A stretch of DNA of 64,000 nt from JBBRVP01 sp038246785. Lineage in GTDB: Bacteria; Actinomycetota; Actinomycetes; Jiangellales; Jiangellaceae. Under the pieces are notes generated by a model. The model searched no databases. It was not told the origin of the DNA and saw nothing but the letters and a program-made list of their open reading frames with translations. Shown here piece by piece: positions 46,289 through 60,174 of the stretch (positions are counted from its first letter, which is position 1; the number at the start of each line of letters is the position of its first letter). The DNA lies in the NCBI GenBank assembly GCA_038246785.1, contig JBBRVP010000004.1, positions 62,001 to 126,000 on the forward strand. Direction: 5' to 3'. The position numbers were made by a program, and so were the translations under genes.

Positions 46289-46707
46289 GCGTGGCGGCAC
46301 CCGAGCACGTGCGGTCCCGGCGCGAACGGTGCGTCAACCCGCTCTCCACACATCCTGTGCACAGACCTGTGGACAACCTGGCTGGATCGTCCACCGACCC
46401 GCGCGTCGCGCGAGGCGACCGGCGCGGCAACGCCGGTTCGGTGCATCGCGCGGCCCTCGTGCACAGGTCCGCGCGCCGGCCACCCGGACGCTGACCTGCG
46501 GCGACGGCCTCGGTCCACAGTGTCCACGGCACCGACGACTACGACGAGGACATCCATGCAGCCTCGACCTGCCCCGACTGCCCGACCCGCTCCCTGTGGA
46601 CGTCCCCGCTCCGTGACAGGATGGCGCGGCTCGCGCAGATGGCTCAGGCCGCCGCTGGCCCCGCGGCGGCGCGGATCGGGTCTGCTGACCACGAGGGACG
46701 GTGACCG
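46289..46707. other. oriC: replication origin (oriC) between dnaA and dnaN
   Basis: This 419-bp gene-free region holds about eight DnaA-box-like 9-mers in both orientations. They include TGTGGACAA at 46368-46376 (exact complement of the consensus), CTCTCCACA at 46342, TCGTCCACC at 46387, TCGTGCACA at 46457, CGGTCCACA at 46511, GTGTCCACG at 46520 and TGTGGACGT at 46595. The dnaA-dnaN interval is the standard place of oriC in actinobacteria. No obvious AT-rich unwinding element stands out. Confidence 0.85.
46368..46376 (-). promoter_or_regulatory. consensus DnaA box
   Basis: TGTGGACAA is the exact complement of TTGTCCACA. It is the only perfect match noticed in the dnaA-dnaN interval. Confidence 0.85.
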
Positions 46708-47859
46708 GTGAAGTTCCGGGTCGATCGTGACGCGCTCGCCGACGCGGTGGCCTGGACGGCCCGCACCCTGCCGACCCGGCCGACGGTGCCCGTGCTGGCC
46801 GGCCTGCGCCTCGATGCCGATCCCGCCGGATCGGTGACCTTCAGCGCCTTCGACTACGAGGTCTCCGCCCAGGTGGAACTCGCTGCCGAGGTCAGCGACG
46901 GCGGCACCGCGCTCGTGTCGGGCCGGCTGCTCGCCGACATCTGCCGCAGCCTCCCCGGGCGGCCGGTGGAGCTGGTGTCCGACGGGGGCAAGGTCGGCCT
47001 GACCTGTGGCAGCGCCCGGTTCACCCTGCTCACCCTGCCCGCCGAGGAGTTTCCCGAGCTCCCGGCCATGCCGGGTCCCGCCGGGACCGTGCCGGCCGCG
47101 GTCCTGGCCGGGGCAGTCGGCCAGGTGGCTGTCGCCGCCGGGCGCGACGACATGCTCCCGGTGCTGACCGGCATCCGGGTCGAGATCGAGGGCGAGCAGG
47201 TCACGCTGGCGGCGACTGACCGCTACCGGCTCGCCGTGCGCGACCTGCAGTGGCGACCCGAGCGCCCGGACGCGGCCGCGGTCGCACTGGTGCCGGCGCG
47301 CACGCTCGCCGACACCGCCAAGTCGCTGTCCGGTGAGGTCACGCTGGCACTCGCCGGCTCCGGGCAGGACAGCCTGCTGGGCTTCGAGGCCGGTGGACGC
47401 CGCTCGACCTCGCGCCTGCTCGACGGCGAGTTCCCCAAGTACCGCACGCTGTTCCCGGCCGAGGCGGCCACGGTCGCACGAATCGACACCACGACCCTCG
47501 TCGAGTCGGTCAAACGGGTCTCGCTGGTGGCCGAGCGCAACACTCCGGTGCGGCTGAGCTTCAGCGAGGCAGAAGTCGTCCTCGAGGCGGGCAGCGGCGA
47601 GGATGCGCAGGCTAGCGAGTCGCTGGCGGCCGCCGTCGAGGGAGAGCCGGTCACCATCGGCTTCAATCCGGGCTACCTGCTCGACGGCCTCGGTGCGATC
47701 GCCAGTCCGGTGGCGCACCTGTCGTTCACTCAGGCGACGCGGCCGGCGGTGATCCGCGCGGCGGACCCTGGAGAGGGCACCGGCGACGCGGCGTTGGCGG
47801 CGGCGCTGCCACGCGCCGACTACCGCTACCTGCTCATGCCGGTCCGGCTCACCGGCTGA
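46708..47859 (+). CDS. dnaN: DNA polymerase III beta subunit (sliding clamp)
   Basis: DnaN is the ring-shaped processivity clamp. The 383-aa protein has the three-domain length and family segments: MKFRVDRDALADAVAWTARTLPTRPTVPVLAGL, then LTGIRVEIEGEQVTLAATDRYRLA, DGEFPKYRTLFP and the C-terminal YRYLLMPVRL. The GTG start at 46708 directly precedes KFRVDR. It lies downstream of oriC and upstream of gnd. Confidence 0.97.
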   Translation: MKFRVDRDALADAVAWTARTLPTRPTVPVLAGLRLDADPAGSVTFSAFDYEVSAQVELAAEVSDGGTALVSGRLLADICRSLPGRPVELVSDGGKVGLTCGSARFTLLTLPAEEFPELPAMPGPAGTVPAAVLAGAVGQVAVAAGRDDMLPVLTGIRVEIEGEQVTLAATDRYRLAVRDLQWRPERPDAAAVALVPARTLADTAKSLSGEVTLALAGSGQDSLLGFEAGGRRSTSRLLDGEFPKYRTLFPAEAATVARIDTTTLVESVKRVSLVAERNTPVRLSFSEAEVVLEAGSGEDAQASESLAAAVEGEPVTIGFNPGYLLDGLGAIASPVAHLSFTQATRPAVIRAADPGEGTGDAALAAALPRADYRYLLMPVRLTG

Positions 47860-47903
47860 CCCCAGCGCGACGGACCAGACCCGACGTACGGAGAGGATCT
47901 CGC

Positions 47904-48824
<921 letters not shown>

Positions 48825-48875
48825 CCGTCCGCCGTCCCGGCCTCGTCGCAGACCGCCTCCAGAGCCCGCCTACCC

Positions 48876-50096
48876 GTGCACGTCAAGGTCCTGTCCCTCA
48901 CCGACTTCCGCTCCTACACGCGGGTCGACGTGGCGCTGCAGCCGGGCGTCGCCGCCTTCCTCGGTCCCAACGGTCAGGGCAAGACCAACCTCATCGAGGC
49001 CGTCGGATACCTCGCCACGCTCGGCTCGCACCGCGCGGCCACCGACGCCCCACTGGTCCGGGCCGGCGCCCCCCACGCCGTCGTCCGCGCCGTCGTCGTG
49101 CGCGACGGGCGGGAGACCCTCGTCGAGCTGGAGATCACTGCGGGGAAGTCCAACCGGGCTCGGGTAAACCGGGCGCCGGTGCCGCGCCCCCGCGAGGTGC
49201 TGGGTCTGCTGCGCACAGTGATCTTCGCCCCCGAGGACCTGGCGCTGGTCAAGGGCGATCCCAGCGAGCGGCGACGCTACCTCGACGAGCTGCTGGTCGC
49301 TCGGTTCCCCCGGCTGGCCGGGATCCGCGCTGACTACGACCGAGTGCTGCGCCAGCGCAACGCCCTGCTCAAGTCGGCCGGACCCGCGCTGCGCGGACGG
49401 CGCACAGCGCAGGCCGCGGACCAGGCCCTCCCGACCCTCGACGCGTGGGACACCCAGCTCGCCCGGGCCGGTGGCGAGCTGTTGGCGGCGCGGCTCGCTC
49501 TGGTGGACGACCTGCGGCCGCTCGTAGCGGCGGCGTACGACGCGGTTGCCTACGGCGCCCCGCCCGACCCGGCGTCCCTGCCTCCGGCACCGCAGGGCCG
49601 GGCCGGCCTCGCCTACCGGTCGTCGCTGGGCGAGCACGCCCCACCTGAGCGCTGCGCCGCCGCGGGCAACTCGTCCGACCGCCACGCCCTCGGCGCGGCG
49701 ATCGTGCGGGCCGCTCGCGCCCGGCGCGCCGAGGAGCTCGACCGCGGGGTGTCCCTCGTCGGGCCGCACCGCGACGAGCTGGTGCTCTCCCTCGGCGAGC
49801 TGCCCGCCCGCGGCTACGCCAGCCAGGGGGAGTCGTGGTCGCTCGCGCTGGCGCTGCGGCTGGCCGCCTACGACCTGCTCACCGCCGACGGCGGCGAACC
49901 GGTGCTGGTCCTCGACGACGTGTTCGCCGAGCTGGACACCGGCCGGCGCGAGCGGCTGGCCCGCTTGGTAGCCGGCGCCGAGCAGGTGCTGGTCACCGCG
50001 GCCGTCGCCTCGGACGTGCCGGCGGTGCTGGCCGGAGTCCGCTTCGAGGTGGCCGGCGGCGCTGTCGTCGGCCCGATCGCCGCGGCCGGGACCTGA
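48876..50096 (+). CDS. recF: DNA replication and repair protein RecF
   Basis: RecF is an SMC-like ATPase that helps load RecA at gaps. The 406-aa protein starts [14 protein letters not shown] and has Walker [16 protein letters not shown] near residue 29. The C-terminal signature [17 protein letters not shown] is followed by Walker [13 protein letters not shown]. Start GTG 48876 has no good ribosome site but gives the conserved N-terminus. It ends 4 bp before the DUF721 gene. Confidence 0.95.
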   Translation: MHVKVLSLTDFRSYTRVDVALQPGVAAFLGPNGQGKTNLIEAVGYLATLGSHRAATDAPLVRAGAPHAVVRAVVVRDGRETLVELEITAGKSNRARVNRAPVPRPREVLGLLRTVIFAPEDLALVKGDPSERRRYLDELLVARFPRLAGIRADYDRVLRQRNALLKSAGPALRGRRTAQAADQALPTLDAWDTQLARAGGELLAARLALVDDLRPLVAAAYDAVAYGAPPDPASLPPAPQGRAGLAYRSSLGEHAPPERCAAAGNSSDRHALGAAIVRAARARRAEELDRGVSLVGPHRDELVLSLGELPARGYASQGESWSLALALRLAAYDLLTADGGEPVLVLDDVFAELDTGRRERLARLVAGAEQVLVTAAVASDVPAVLAGVRFEVAGGAVVGPIAAAGT

Positions 50097-50100
50097 GCCG

Positions 50101-50742
50101 ATGCCCGACGACACCAGGCCACCGGCCGGCCGCGACCTCGCCCGGCACCCCGTCTCGCCCGATGCGGTGTCGCCCGATGCGGTGACGCCTGACGCGGTGT
50201 CGCCCGATCCGGGGCCGCCCGATCCGGAGGGCACCGACCTGGCCCGGGCGGTGGTCGCCGCCGCCCGCACCCGCCAGCGCAGCGGGCAGGGCCGCTACCC
50301 GAGCCGACGCCGCGGCCGCTGGACGGGCAGCTCCCTGGCCGCACAGGCCGCTGCCGGCCAGGATTGGAGCGGGCCCGACGCCGACGCCCGGGACCCGCAG
50401 GCGCTCAGCGACGTGGTGGGCGCACTCGTCGGCTCCGCCGGCTGGGGTGAAGACCTGCCCGTGCACGGTGTCATCGCCCGCTGGGACCAGGTGGTCGGCG
50501 TCGAGGTCGCCGCGCACTGCCGGGTCGAGCGCTTCGATGCCGGGCGGCTCAGCGTCCGCACCGACTCGACGGCCTGGGCGACCCAGCTGCGGCTGCTGGC
50601 TCCCACGCTGCTCGCCCGGATCGCCGACGAGGTGGGCGCGGGCGTCGTGGACGAGGTCTTCGTGCTCGGGCCGGCGGCTCCCTCCTGGGCGCGCGGCCGC
50701 CGCCGCGTCCACGGCCGCGGGCCTCGGGACACCTACGGGTGA
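50101..50742 (+). CDS. DUF721 protein (DciA-like)
   Basis: The 213-aa product ends with the DUF721 domain (about 100-200): VVGALVGSAGWGEDLPVHGVIARWDQVVG, then VAAHCRVERFDAGRLSVRTDSTAWATQLRLLAPTLLARI. DUF721 proteins between recF and gyrB in actinobacteria belong to the DciA group, which help operate the replicative helicase. The N-terminus holds a 5-residue repeat (SPDAV). The start is ATG 50101, 4 bp after recF, so co-translation is likely. Confidence 0.85.
   Translation: MPDDTRPPAGRDLARHPVSPDAVSPDAVTPDAVSPDPGPPDPEGTDLARAVVAAARTRQRSGQGRYPSRRRGRWTGSSLAAQAAAGQDWSGPDADARDPQALSDVVGALVGSAGWGEDLPVHGVIARWDQVVGVEVAAHCRVERFDAGRLSVRTDSTAWATQLRLLAPTLLARIADEVGAGVVDEVFVLGPAAPSWARGRRRVHGRGPRDTYG
50161..50205 (+). 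repeat. 15-bp tandem repeat in the DUF721 gene
   Basis: Three in-frame copies of GATGCGGTGTCGCCC (minor changes) at 50161, 50176 and 50191 encode DAVSP/DAVTP. They extend a proline-rich, probably disordered N-terminus. Confidence 0.85.
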
Positions 50743-50872
50743 GCGCCACCGCGCCGTCCGGTGGAGCAGCCACGGCAGGCCCGCCCGCGTACCGGGGGCA
50801 GCGCGTCCGCCGTACGCGCTCGACACCGTCCACCGCGGCCCGCTCAGGGCCGGTCCAGGGCGCTCCGCACGC

Positions 50873-50878
50873 TAGGAT
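50873..50878 (+). promoter_or_regulatory. candidate -10 element upstream of gyrB
   Basis: TAGGAT, a common actinobacterial -10 form, lies 93 bp before the gyrB start in a 228-bp non-coding gap. No clear -35 is visible. Confidence 0.3.
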
Positions 50879-50970
50879 GGACGGGTCGATGCGGCCGCTC
50901 CGCCGCTGGGCGGCCGCTGCCACCCGAGCCGGTCAGGGGCGGCCCTTTCCTGGCAGGAGGGTCCCCGTCC

Positions 50971-53013
<2,043 letters not shown>

Positions 53014-53063
53014 CGCGTCGCCGCCGGCGCACGGCGCCGCGGCAGCCCGAGCCTGGAGAACCC

Positions 53064-55759
<2,696 letters not shown>

Positions 55760-55763
<4 letters not shown>

Positions 55764-56698
55764 CGAGTGGTGGCACCGGCTGGACCCAGCGGGCCGATGG
55801 CGATGAAGAGGACACCAGCGCCATCCATGGCCTGCCGGCAGGCAAGCCCTCCACGCAGCAACAGCAGGCGCCGCCCGCTCGAACGCCGGCCGCCGAGAGC
55901 GGCCCCAACGGCCAGGCACCCAGCGCCACGGCTGCGGCGCCCGCCACAGGTGGCGGCACCCGTGGCCGGCGCAAGGCGGGTGCGCAGCGTGACGCGATGA
56001 GCCAGTTGCGCGCCCTCACCGACCAGGCGAGTGACCTGTTCCGTAAGACCGAGCGCTCCGCCGGCGCTACCTCGGCCACGGCCGGCGACGCACCGTCTCC
56101 GCCGGCAACCAGCCCGGCTGCGGTTGCCGGCCTGCGCAGCGAGCCCAGCCCGTCTCGTCCCGTCCCGCGGGTGCCCGAGCCGGGCAAGACCAGCCCCAGT
56201 GGCGTCGCCGCCGGAGCTGCCGGCGCGACGCGCGTCGGTGCAGCCGCAGCGGCCACGGCGCGGGTGCGGGACCGCGCACCGTCCTCGGCGGAGGCTCAGC
56301 CAGCGCCGCACGCGCCCCGGTCCGCGCGCGTGCGCAAAGCCCGGCTCCGGCTGGTGCGCCTCGACCCCTGGTCGGTCATGAAGGTCTCGTTCCTGCTCTC
56401 CATCGCGGCGGGGATCATGCTGTTCGTCGCGGTCGCCGTGCTCTGGTCGATCCTCGATGCAGCCGGCGTGTTCAGCACGGTCGGCGACGTCCTCACCGAG
56501 GTGACCTCCTCGGAGCAGAACTCCGGCTTCGACCTGCAGAGCTTCCTCTCGCTGTCGCGGGTGCTCGGCTTCACCACCTTGCTCGCGGTCATCGACGTCG
56601 TGCTCATCACCGCGCTCGCCACGATCGGCGCCTTCGTGTACAACCTCGCCGCCAGCCTGCTCGGCGGGCTCGAGGTCACGCTGGCCGAGGACGACTGA
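55760..56698 (+). CDS. DUF3566 transmembrane protein
   Basis: The N-terminal 195 residues are Ala/Pro-rich and probably disordered. The C-terminal DUF3566 domain has [38 protein letters not shown] (first span) and a second span ending in [18 protein letters not shown]. tuberculosis has a gene of this family immediately after gyrA (Rv0007). The GTG overlaps the gyrA stop. Function unknown; two spans with a short extracellular loop are seen. Confidence 0.88.
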
Positions 56699-56757
56699 GC
56701 TGCGCTGACCGACTCCTCGCAGCGCGCTGTGGGTGCAAGCGCCGGCGGCGGATCCGC

Positions 56758-56763
56758 TAGGCT
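56758..56763 (+). promoter_or_regulatory. candidate -10 element of the tRNA-Ile promoter
   Basis: TAGGCT lies 38 bases before the tRNA-Ile 5' end, a suitable leader length. A weak -35-like TGCAAG lies about 18 bases upstream. Confidence 0.35.
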
Positions 56764-56800
56764 GCCGGGGGTTCCGCCGGCACTCGTACGGCGACTCCCC

Positions 56801-56874
56801 GGGCCTATAGCTCAGTCGGTTAGAGCGCTTCCCTGATAAGGAAGAGGTCACTGGTTCAAGTCCAGTTAGGCCCA
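56801..56874 (+). tRNA. tRNA-Ile (GAT anticodon)
   Basis: The 74-base cloverleaf has acceptor strands GGGCCTA and TAGGCCC with discriminator A, a D-arm with AGCTCAGTCGGTTAGAGC, and anticodon GAT at 56835-56837 in loop CTGATAA. The T-arm is GGTTCAAGTCC. No CCA is encoded, so CCA-adding enzyme is required. Position after gyrA and before tRNA-Ala is standard in actinobacteria. Confidence 0.97.
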
Positions 56875-56931
56875 CGCACCCGCACGACTGGGCGGTCGTC
56901 CGACCGGCCTGACGAGCCTCGGGAGGACCAC

Positions 56932-57081
56932 GTGGCCGCGCTGCCGAAGAAGAGCTTGCTGCTGGCCGTTGTCGCGGCCGCCGGTTACCTCGGCTACCGC
57001 CGGATGCAGGAGCAGCAGCAGGCCGACCAGGACCTGTGGGCCGAGGCCACCGACCAGGTACCTGGCCGCGACACGCGCTGA
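56932..57081 (+). CDS. DLW-39 family small protein
   Basis: This 49-aa product starts at GTG 56932 with GGGAGGA upstream. It has a short membrane-like helix (SLLLAVVAAAGYLGYRRM) followed by a polar segment with the hallmark DLWAEATDQV. Such proteins occur between the gyrA-associated tRNA genes across actinobacteria; their role is unknown. It sits between tRNA-Ile and tRNA-Ala. Confidence 0.88.
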   Translation: MAALPKKSLLLAVVAAAGYLGYRRMQEQQQADQDLWAEATDQVPGRDTR

Positions 57082-57106
57082 CCAGCAGACGGGCGGGTGC
57101 CCGCGC

Positions 57107-57179
57107 GGGGCCATAGCTCAACTGGCAGAGCACCGCCTTTGCAAGGCGGGGGTTCGGGGTTCGAGTCCCCGTGGCTCCA
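57107..57179 (+). tRNA. tRNA-Ala (TGC anticodon)
   Basis: The 73-base gene has acceptor strands GGGGCCA and TGGCTCC, discriminator A, a D-arm with AGCTCAACTGGCAGAGC, and anticodon TGC at 57140-57142 in the loop between CCGCC and GGCGG. The T-arm is GGTTCGAGTCC. No CCA is encoded. Confidence 0.97.
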
Positions 57180-57227
57180 CCGCCGGTGGCTGTCGACCGC
57201 TCGACTGCCTGACCGCCGCCCCGCCGC

Positions 57228-57245
57228 CCCGTGCGTGCGCACGGG
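57228..57245. terminator. hairpin between tRNA-Ala and the DUF5324-like gene
   Basis: CCCGTGCG at 57228-57235 is complementary to CGCACGGG at 57238-57245. It lies between convergent transcripts and may end the tRNA transcript. No U-tract is visible. The rest of 57180-57334 holds nothing recognised. Confidence 0.4.
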
Positions 57246-57334
57246 CGCGCCACTCGTGCACGCCGACCAGGATTTCGGCGCTCGCCACCTGCCTGCCCCT
57301 GCGGGACGAGCTGAACGCCCGCGTAGGCGCCCCC

Positions 57335-58198
57335 TCAACGCGAGTGCTTGCCTCGCTCCTCGTCGGTGTCGCCGGCCTCGCCGATGTCGGCGGTGGGTGC
57401 GTCGGCGCCGGACACACCCTCGACCGGGACCTCCACGACCGGCGCGTCGGGGTCGCTCGGCTGATGCGCAGCCTCAGCGGCGTCGGACACCGCCTCGTCC
57501 GGGCCGGCGCCGGCGGTGTCGTCGGGCACCCAGCCCGCGACCGACGCGTCGCCGGTGTCCCCACCGGCGGTGGGCGACGGCGCCGGAGGGGTCGCCGGCG
57601 GCGACACATACGGCTCGGCAGGCTGCCAGCCCTCGTGGGCGGACAGCGCACGCCGACGCCAGACGACAACCCCGCCTCCGACGACGACGAGGGCCAGGAC
57701 GAGCAGCCCGATCCGGGAGCGCCGCCGCCGACGTCGTGCGGCCGGCGAGACCGCCAGCTCGGCCGCCCGCTCACCGAGGTGGCTCGCCTGCTCGGCGGTG
57801 GCGGCGGCCGCCGTGGCGACGGCAGCGGCGATCCCCGGGAGCAGCTCATCCTCCCAGCGTTCTTTGGCGGTGCTGAGGGCCGGGACGACCCGCTCGCGGG
57901 CCGCGGCAACCGCCGGGGTCACCCGTTCGCGGGCCGCTTCCACGGAGGGCCCCACTCGTTCGCGGGCCGCCTCCACGGAGGGCCCCACCCGTTCGCGGGC
58001 CGCCTCCACGGAGGGGCCCACCCGTTCGCGGGCCGCCTCGAGGGCCGGGATGATCAGCTCTTTGGCGATCCCGACACGCTCGGCCAGCGCCTCCACGGCC
58101 GGGGCGGACGCTTCCTGGAGCCGCTGGGCGGCCTCGGCCGCCCGCTCGCGGGCGTGCATGTCATCGATGGCCTCGCGGGCGCTGCTCACTGCAGACAT
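57335..58198 (-). CDS. DUF5324-like single-span protein with amphipathic 11-residue repeats
   Basis: The 287-aa protein starts MSAVSSAREAIDDM and has a cytoplasmic helical half with 11-residue repeats ARERVGPSVEA (about 46-92). One membrane span (SRIGLLVLALVVVGGGVVVWRRR) and a Pro/Asp-rich tail follow. The layout and place beside the cyclophilin gene fit DUF5324 of Streptomyces, but membership is by resemblance only. The repeats predict a long amphipathic helix that could lie on the membrane. The divergent cyclophilin gene starts 183 bp away. Confidence 0.72.
   Translation of the reverse strand: MSAVSSAREAIDDMHARERAAEAAQRLQEASAPAVEALAERVGIAKELIIPALEAARERVGPSVEAARERVGPSVEAARERVGPSVEAARERVTPAVAAARERVVPALSTAKERWEDELLPGIAAAVATAAAATAEQASHLGERAAELAVSPAARRRRRRSRIGLLVLALVVVGGGVVVWRRRALSAHEGWQPAEPYVSPPATPPAPSPTAGGDTGDASVAGWVPDDTAGAGPDEAVSDAAEAAHQPSDPDAPVVEVPVEGVSGADAPTADIGEAGDTDEERGKHSR
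57924..58056. repeat. 33-bp tandem repeats inside the DUF5324-like gene
   Basis: The motif CGTTCGCGGGCCGC recurs at 57924, 57957, 57990 and 58023, an exact 33-bp period. The two middle units are nearly identical. Each encodes one 11-residue helical repeat. Confidence 0.9.
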
Positions 58199-58381
58199 GA
58201 AGCGATCCTCCTGGTCGACGCGATCGGGGCTGGCGTACCCCTCCTGACCACCGATCATGCCGTGTTCCCGACCGCGGCGTCCCAGCCGGGTGACCGCTGC
58301 GGGCCCGTGCGAGGATGGCGGCGAAGGGGCAGCCCGGCCCCGTCGCCGCGGCGCCAGCGCGGGTCCTGCCAGTGAGAGGTC

Positions 58382-58921
58382 GTGCCGGTCGTGGCCGAGG
58401 AGACGTACGCGACGCTGCGCACCAATCGAGGTGACGTACGGATCAAGCTGCTCCCCGACCATGCGCCCAAGACCGTCCGCAACTTCGTCGAGCTGGCCGA
58501 GGGCAGCCGCGAGTGGCTCGACCCTGATAGCGGTGAACGGGTGCAGCGGCCGTTCTACGACGGCCTGGCCTTCCACCGGGTCATCGACGGTTTCATGATC
58601 CAGGGAGGATGCCCGCTGGGCACCGGCTCGGGCGGCCCGGGCTACCGTTTCGGTGACGAGTTCCACCCCGAGCTGGCCTTCGACCGCCCCTATCTGCTGG
58701 CCATGGCCAACGCCGGACCGGGCACAAACGGCTCGCAGTTCTTCGTCACGGTCGCCCCCCAGCCCCACCTCACCCGCAAGCACACGATCTTCGGTGAGGT
58801 CGCCGACCAGCCGAGCCGCACCGTCGTGGACGCGATCGCGCGCACAACGACCGACCGCGGGGACCGACCGGTCGAGCCCGTCGTCATCGAAACTGTCGAC
58901 GTGGAGCGCATCACGGCGTGA
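58382..58921 (+). CDS. ppiA: peptidyl-prolyl cis-trans isomerase (cyclophilin)
   Basis: This cytoplasmic cyclophilin of 179 aa catalyses proline isomerisation. Motifs are TNRGDVRIKLLPDHAPKTVRNFVELA, then FYDGLAFHRVIDGFMIQGGCPLGTGSGGPGY (active-site Arg and Phe), MANAGPGTNGSQFFVTVAPQPHL and HTIFGEV. No signal peptide is seen. GTG 58382 is the start. It overlaps the rhomboid gene by 4 bp. Homologue position: M. tuberculosis Rv0009. Confidence 0.95.
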   Translation: MPVVAEETYATLRTNRGDVRIKLLPDHAPKTVRNFVELAEGSREWLDPDSGERVQRPFYDGLAFHRVIDGFMIQGGCPLGTGSGGPGYRFGDEFHPELAFDRPYLLAMANAGPGTNGSQFFVTVAPQPHLTRKHTIFGEVADQPSRTVVDAIARTTTDRGDRPVEPVVIETVDVERITA

Positions 58922-59784
58922 ACGAGCCGGGCCGGGAGGGCGACGCAGCCACGTCCGAGGTACCTCGGTGCTACCGGCACCCGGACCGCGAGACCTACAT
59001 CCGCTGCAGCCGCTGCCAGCGGCCGATCTGCCCCGAGTGCATGCAGGGGGCCCCGGTCGGCTTCCACTGCCCGGAGTGTGTCAGCGAGGGCGAGCGCAGC
59101 ATGAGCCGCCCGCAGGCGACGCTGGGGGCGGAGGTCCGCACCGGCGCGGGCTCGGAGCTCGTGACCCGTGTCCTGGTGGGACTGCAGGTGGCGCTGTACG
59201 TCGTCGCCGCCGTGGTCGGTGACCCGCTGCGGGTCGCGCTCGGCCTGGTCGGCACCGGCTTCGACGGCGGGCAGCCGATCGGCGTCGCGCACGGTCAGCT
59301 CTGGCGGCTGGTCACCGCGTCGTTGCTGCCCCGCGACGTCATCTCACTGCTGTTCGCCGTGATCCTCACCTATTTCCTCGGGCGCGAGCTCGAGGCCGAG
59401 GTGGGGCGGGCCCGGCTCGCCCTGGTCTGGGTCTGTTCGGCAGCCCTCGGCAACGCTGCCGCGCTGCTCACGCTGCCCGACTTCGTCCTCGACTACGGCG
59501 GCCCGACGGCCACATTCGGCCTGCTGGCGGCCTCGGTCGTGGTCGGGCGGCGGCTGCACCGACAACTGTCCGGGCTAGTCGTGCTCGGTGCGATCTGGTT
59601 GGTGCTCGCCCTGCTACGGCGGGCACCGGACTGGCCGGCTCCTGTCGCGGGGGCGCTGGCGGGCGCCGCGTTGGGAGCGGTGGCCGCCTACGCCCCGCGC
59701 AACCGGCGCGCCGTCGCGTTCTACGCCGCAGCCGGCGGGCTGCTCGCCGCCGCGGTGGTCGTCGCGCTCGTCGCGATCGGCTGA
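58918..59784 (+). CDS. rhomboid-family membrane protein, catalytically degenerate
   Basis: The 288-aa protein has an N-terminal zinc ribbon (CYRHPDRETYIRCSRCQRPICPEC, then FHCPEC) and six or seven membrane spans. It has a rhomboid layout (HGQLWRLVTASLLP, LGRELEAEVG, AYAPRNRR). The catalytic residues are absent: the GxSG serine position reads GGPTATFG with Pro196, the C-terminal His position is Pro242, and the HxxxxHxxxN oxyanion region reads PRDVISLLFAV. It is probably a pseudoprotease that binds rather than cuts membrane proteins. The GTG overlaps the cyclophilin stop. Confidence 0.85.
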   Translation: MNEPGREGDAATSEVPRCYRHPDRETYIRCSRCQRPICPECMQGAPVGFHCPECVSEGERSMSRPQATLGAEVRTGAGSELVTRVLVGLQVALYVVAAVVGDPLRVALGLVGTGFDGGQPIGVAHGQLWRLVTASLLPRDVISLLFAVILTYFLGRELEAEVGRARLALVWVCSAALGNAAALLTLPDFVLDYGGPTATFGLLAASVVVGRRLHRQLSGLVVLGAIWLVLALLRRAPDWPAPVAGALAGAALGAVAAYAPRNRRAVAFYAAAGGLLAAAVVVALVAIG

Positions 59785-59824
59785 GGCGCGTACGGAGTTC
59801 CACCCGTGTAAGTTCATCCACCGC

Positions 59825-59845
59825 TGTGGACGAACCTGTGGACGA
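59825..59845 (-). promoter_or_regulatory. paired DnaA-box-like sequences between rhomboid gene and crgA
   Basis: TGTGGACGA occurs at 59825-59833 and 59837-59845; its complement TCGTCCACA fits the degenerate actinobacterial DnaA box. Both face the same way with a 12-bp period, ending next to the crgA stop. DnaA binding is inference. Confidence 0.45.
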
Positions 59846-60106
59846 CTACTTCCAGCGGGTCGCCACGAGGAACCCGCCGGTGATGGCGGCCATCCCGATC
59901 GCGAGGTTCCAGCCTTGCAGATCGCGCATCAGCGGGATGTCCTGTCCGGCGAGGTAATAGGTGCAGATCCAGGCCAGTCCCCCGATGAGCAGGACCAGCA
60001 TGGTCGGGACCACCCAGCGGTCCCGGCGCAGCGCGGCCTCCGCACTCGGCCGCTTCGGCGGGGGCGGGGTGTAGTCGGAGCGACGGCGGATGCGCGACCT
60101 GGGCAC
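59846..60106 (-). CDS. crgA: cell division protein CrgA
   Basis: CrgA is a small membrane protein that stabilises the divisome and interacts with FtsZ- and peptidoglycan-related partners. The 86-aa product starts at GTG 60106, VPRSRIRRRSDYTPPPPKR, and has two membrane spans (WVVPTMLVLLIGGLAWICTYYLA and LAIGMAAITGGFLVATRWK) joined by DIPLMRDLQGWN. These are the hallmarks of CrgA. It is divergent from the DUF881 gene. Confidence 0.95.
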   Translation of the reverse strand: MPRSRIRRRSDYTPPPPKRPSAEAALRRDRWVVPTMLVLLIGGLAWICTYYLAGQDIPLMRDLQGWNLAIGMAAITGGFLVATRWK

Positions 60107-60174
60107 TGGGTTAGCGTAACCCGGTCGGGGCGGGTGCTCCGGCGCTCGGCAGGAAGCCAGCATCGGGAGGGCAG

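Noticed and set aside
46290..46620. Small open frames in the dnaA-dnaN interval as genes
   Set aside because: Arg-rich low-complexity frames without ribosome sites that overlap DnaA boxes.
57924..58056. CRISPR array
   Set aside because: The repeats are contiguous and in frame, without unique spacers and without cas genes.
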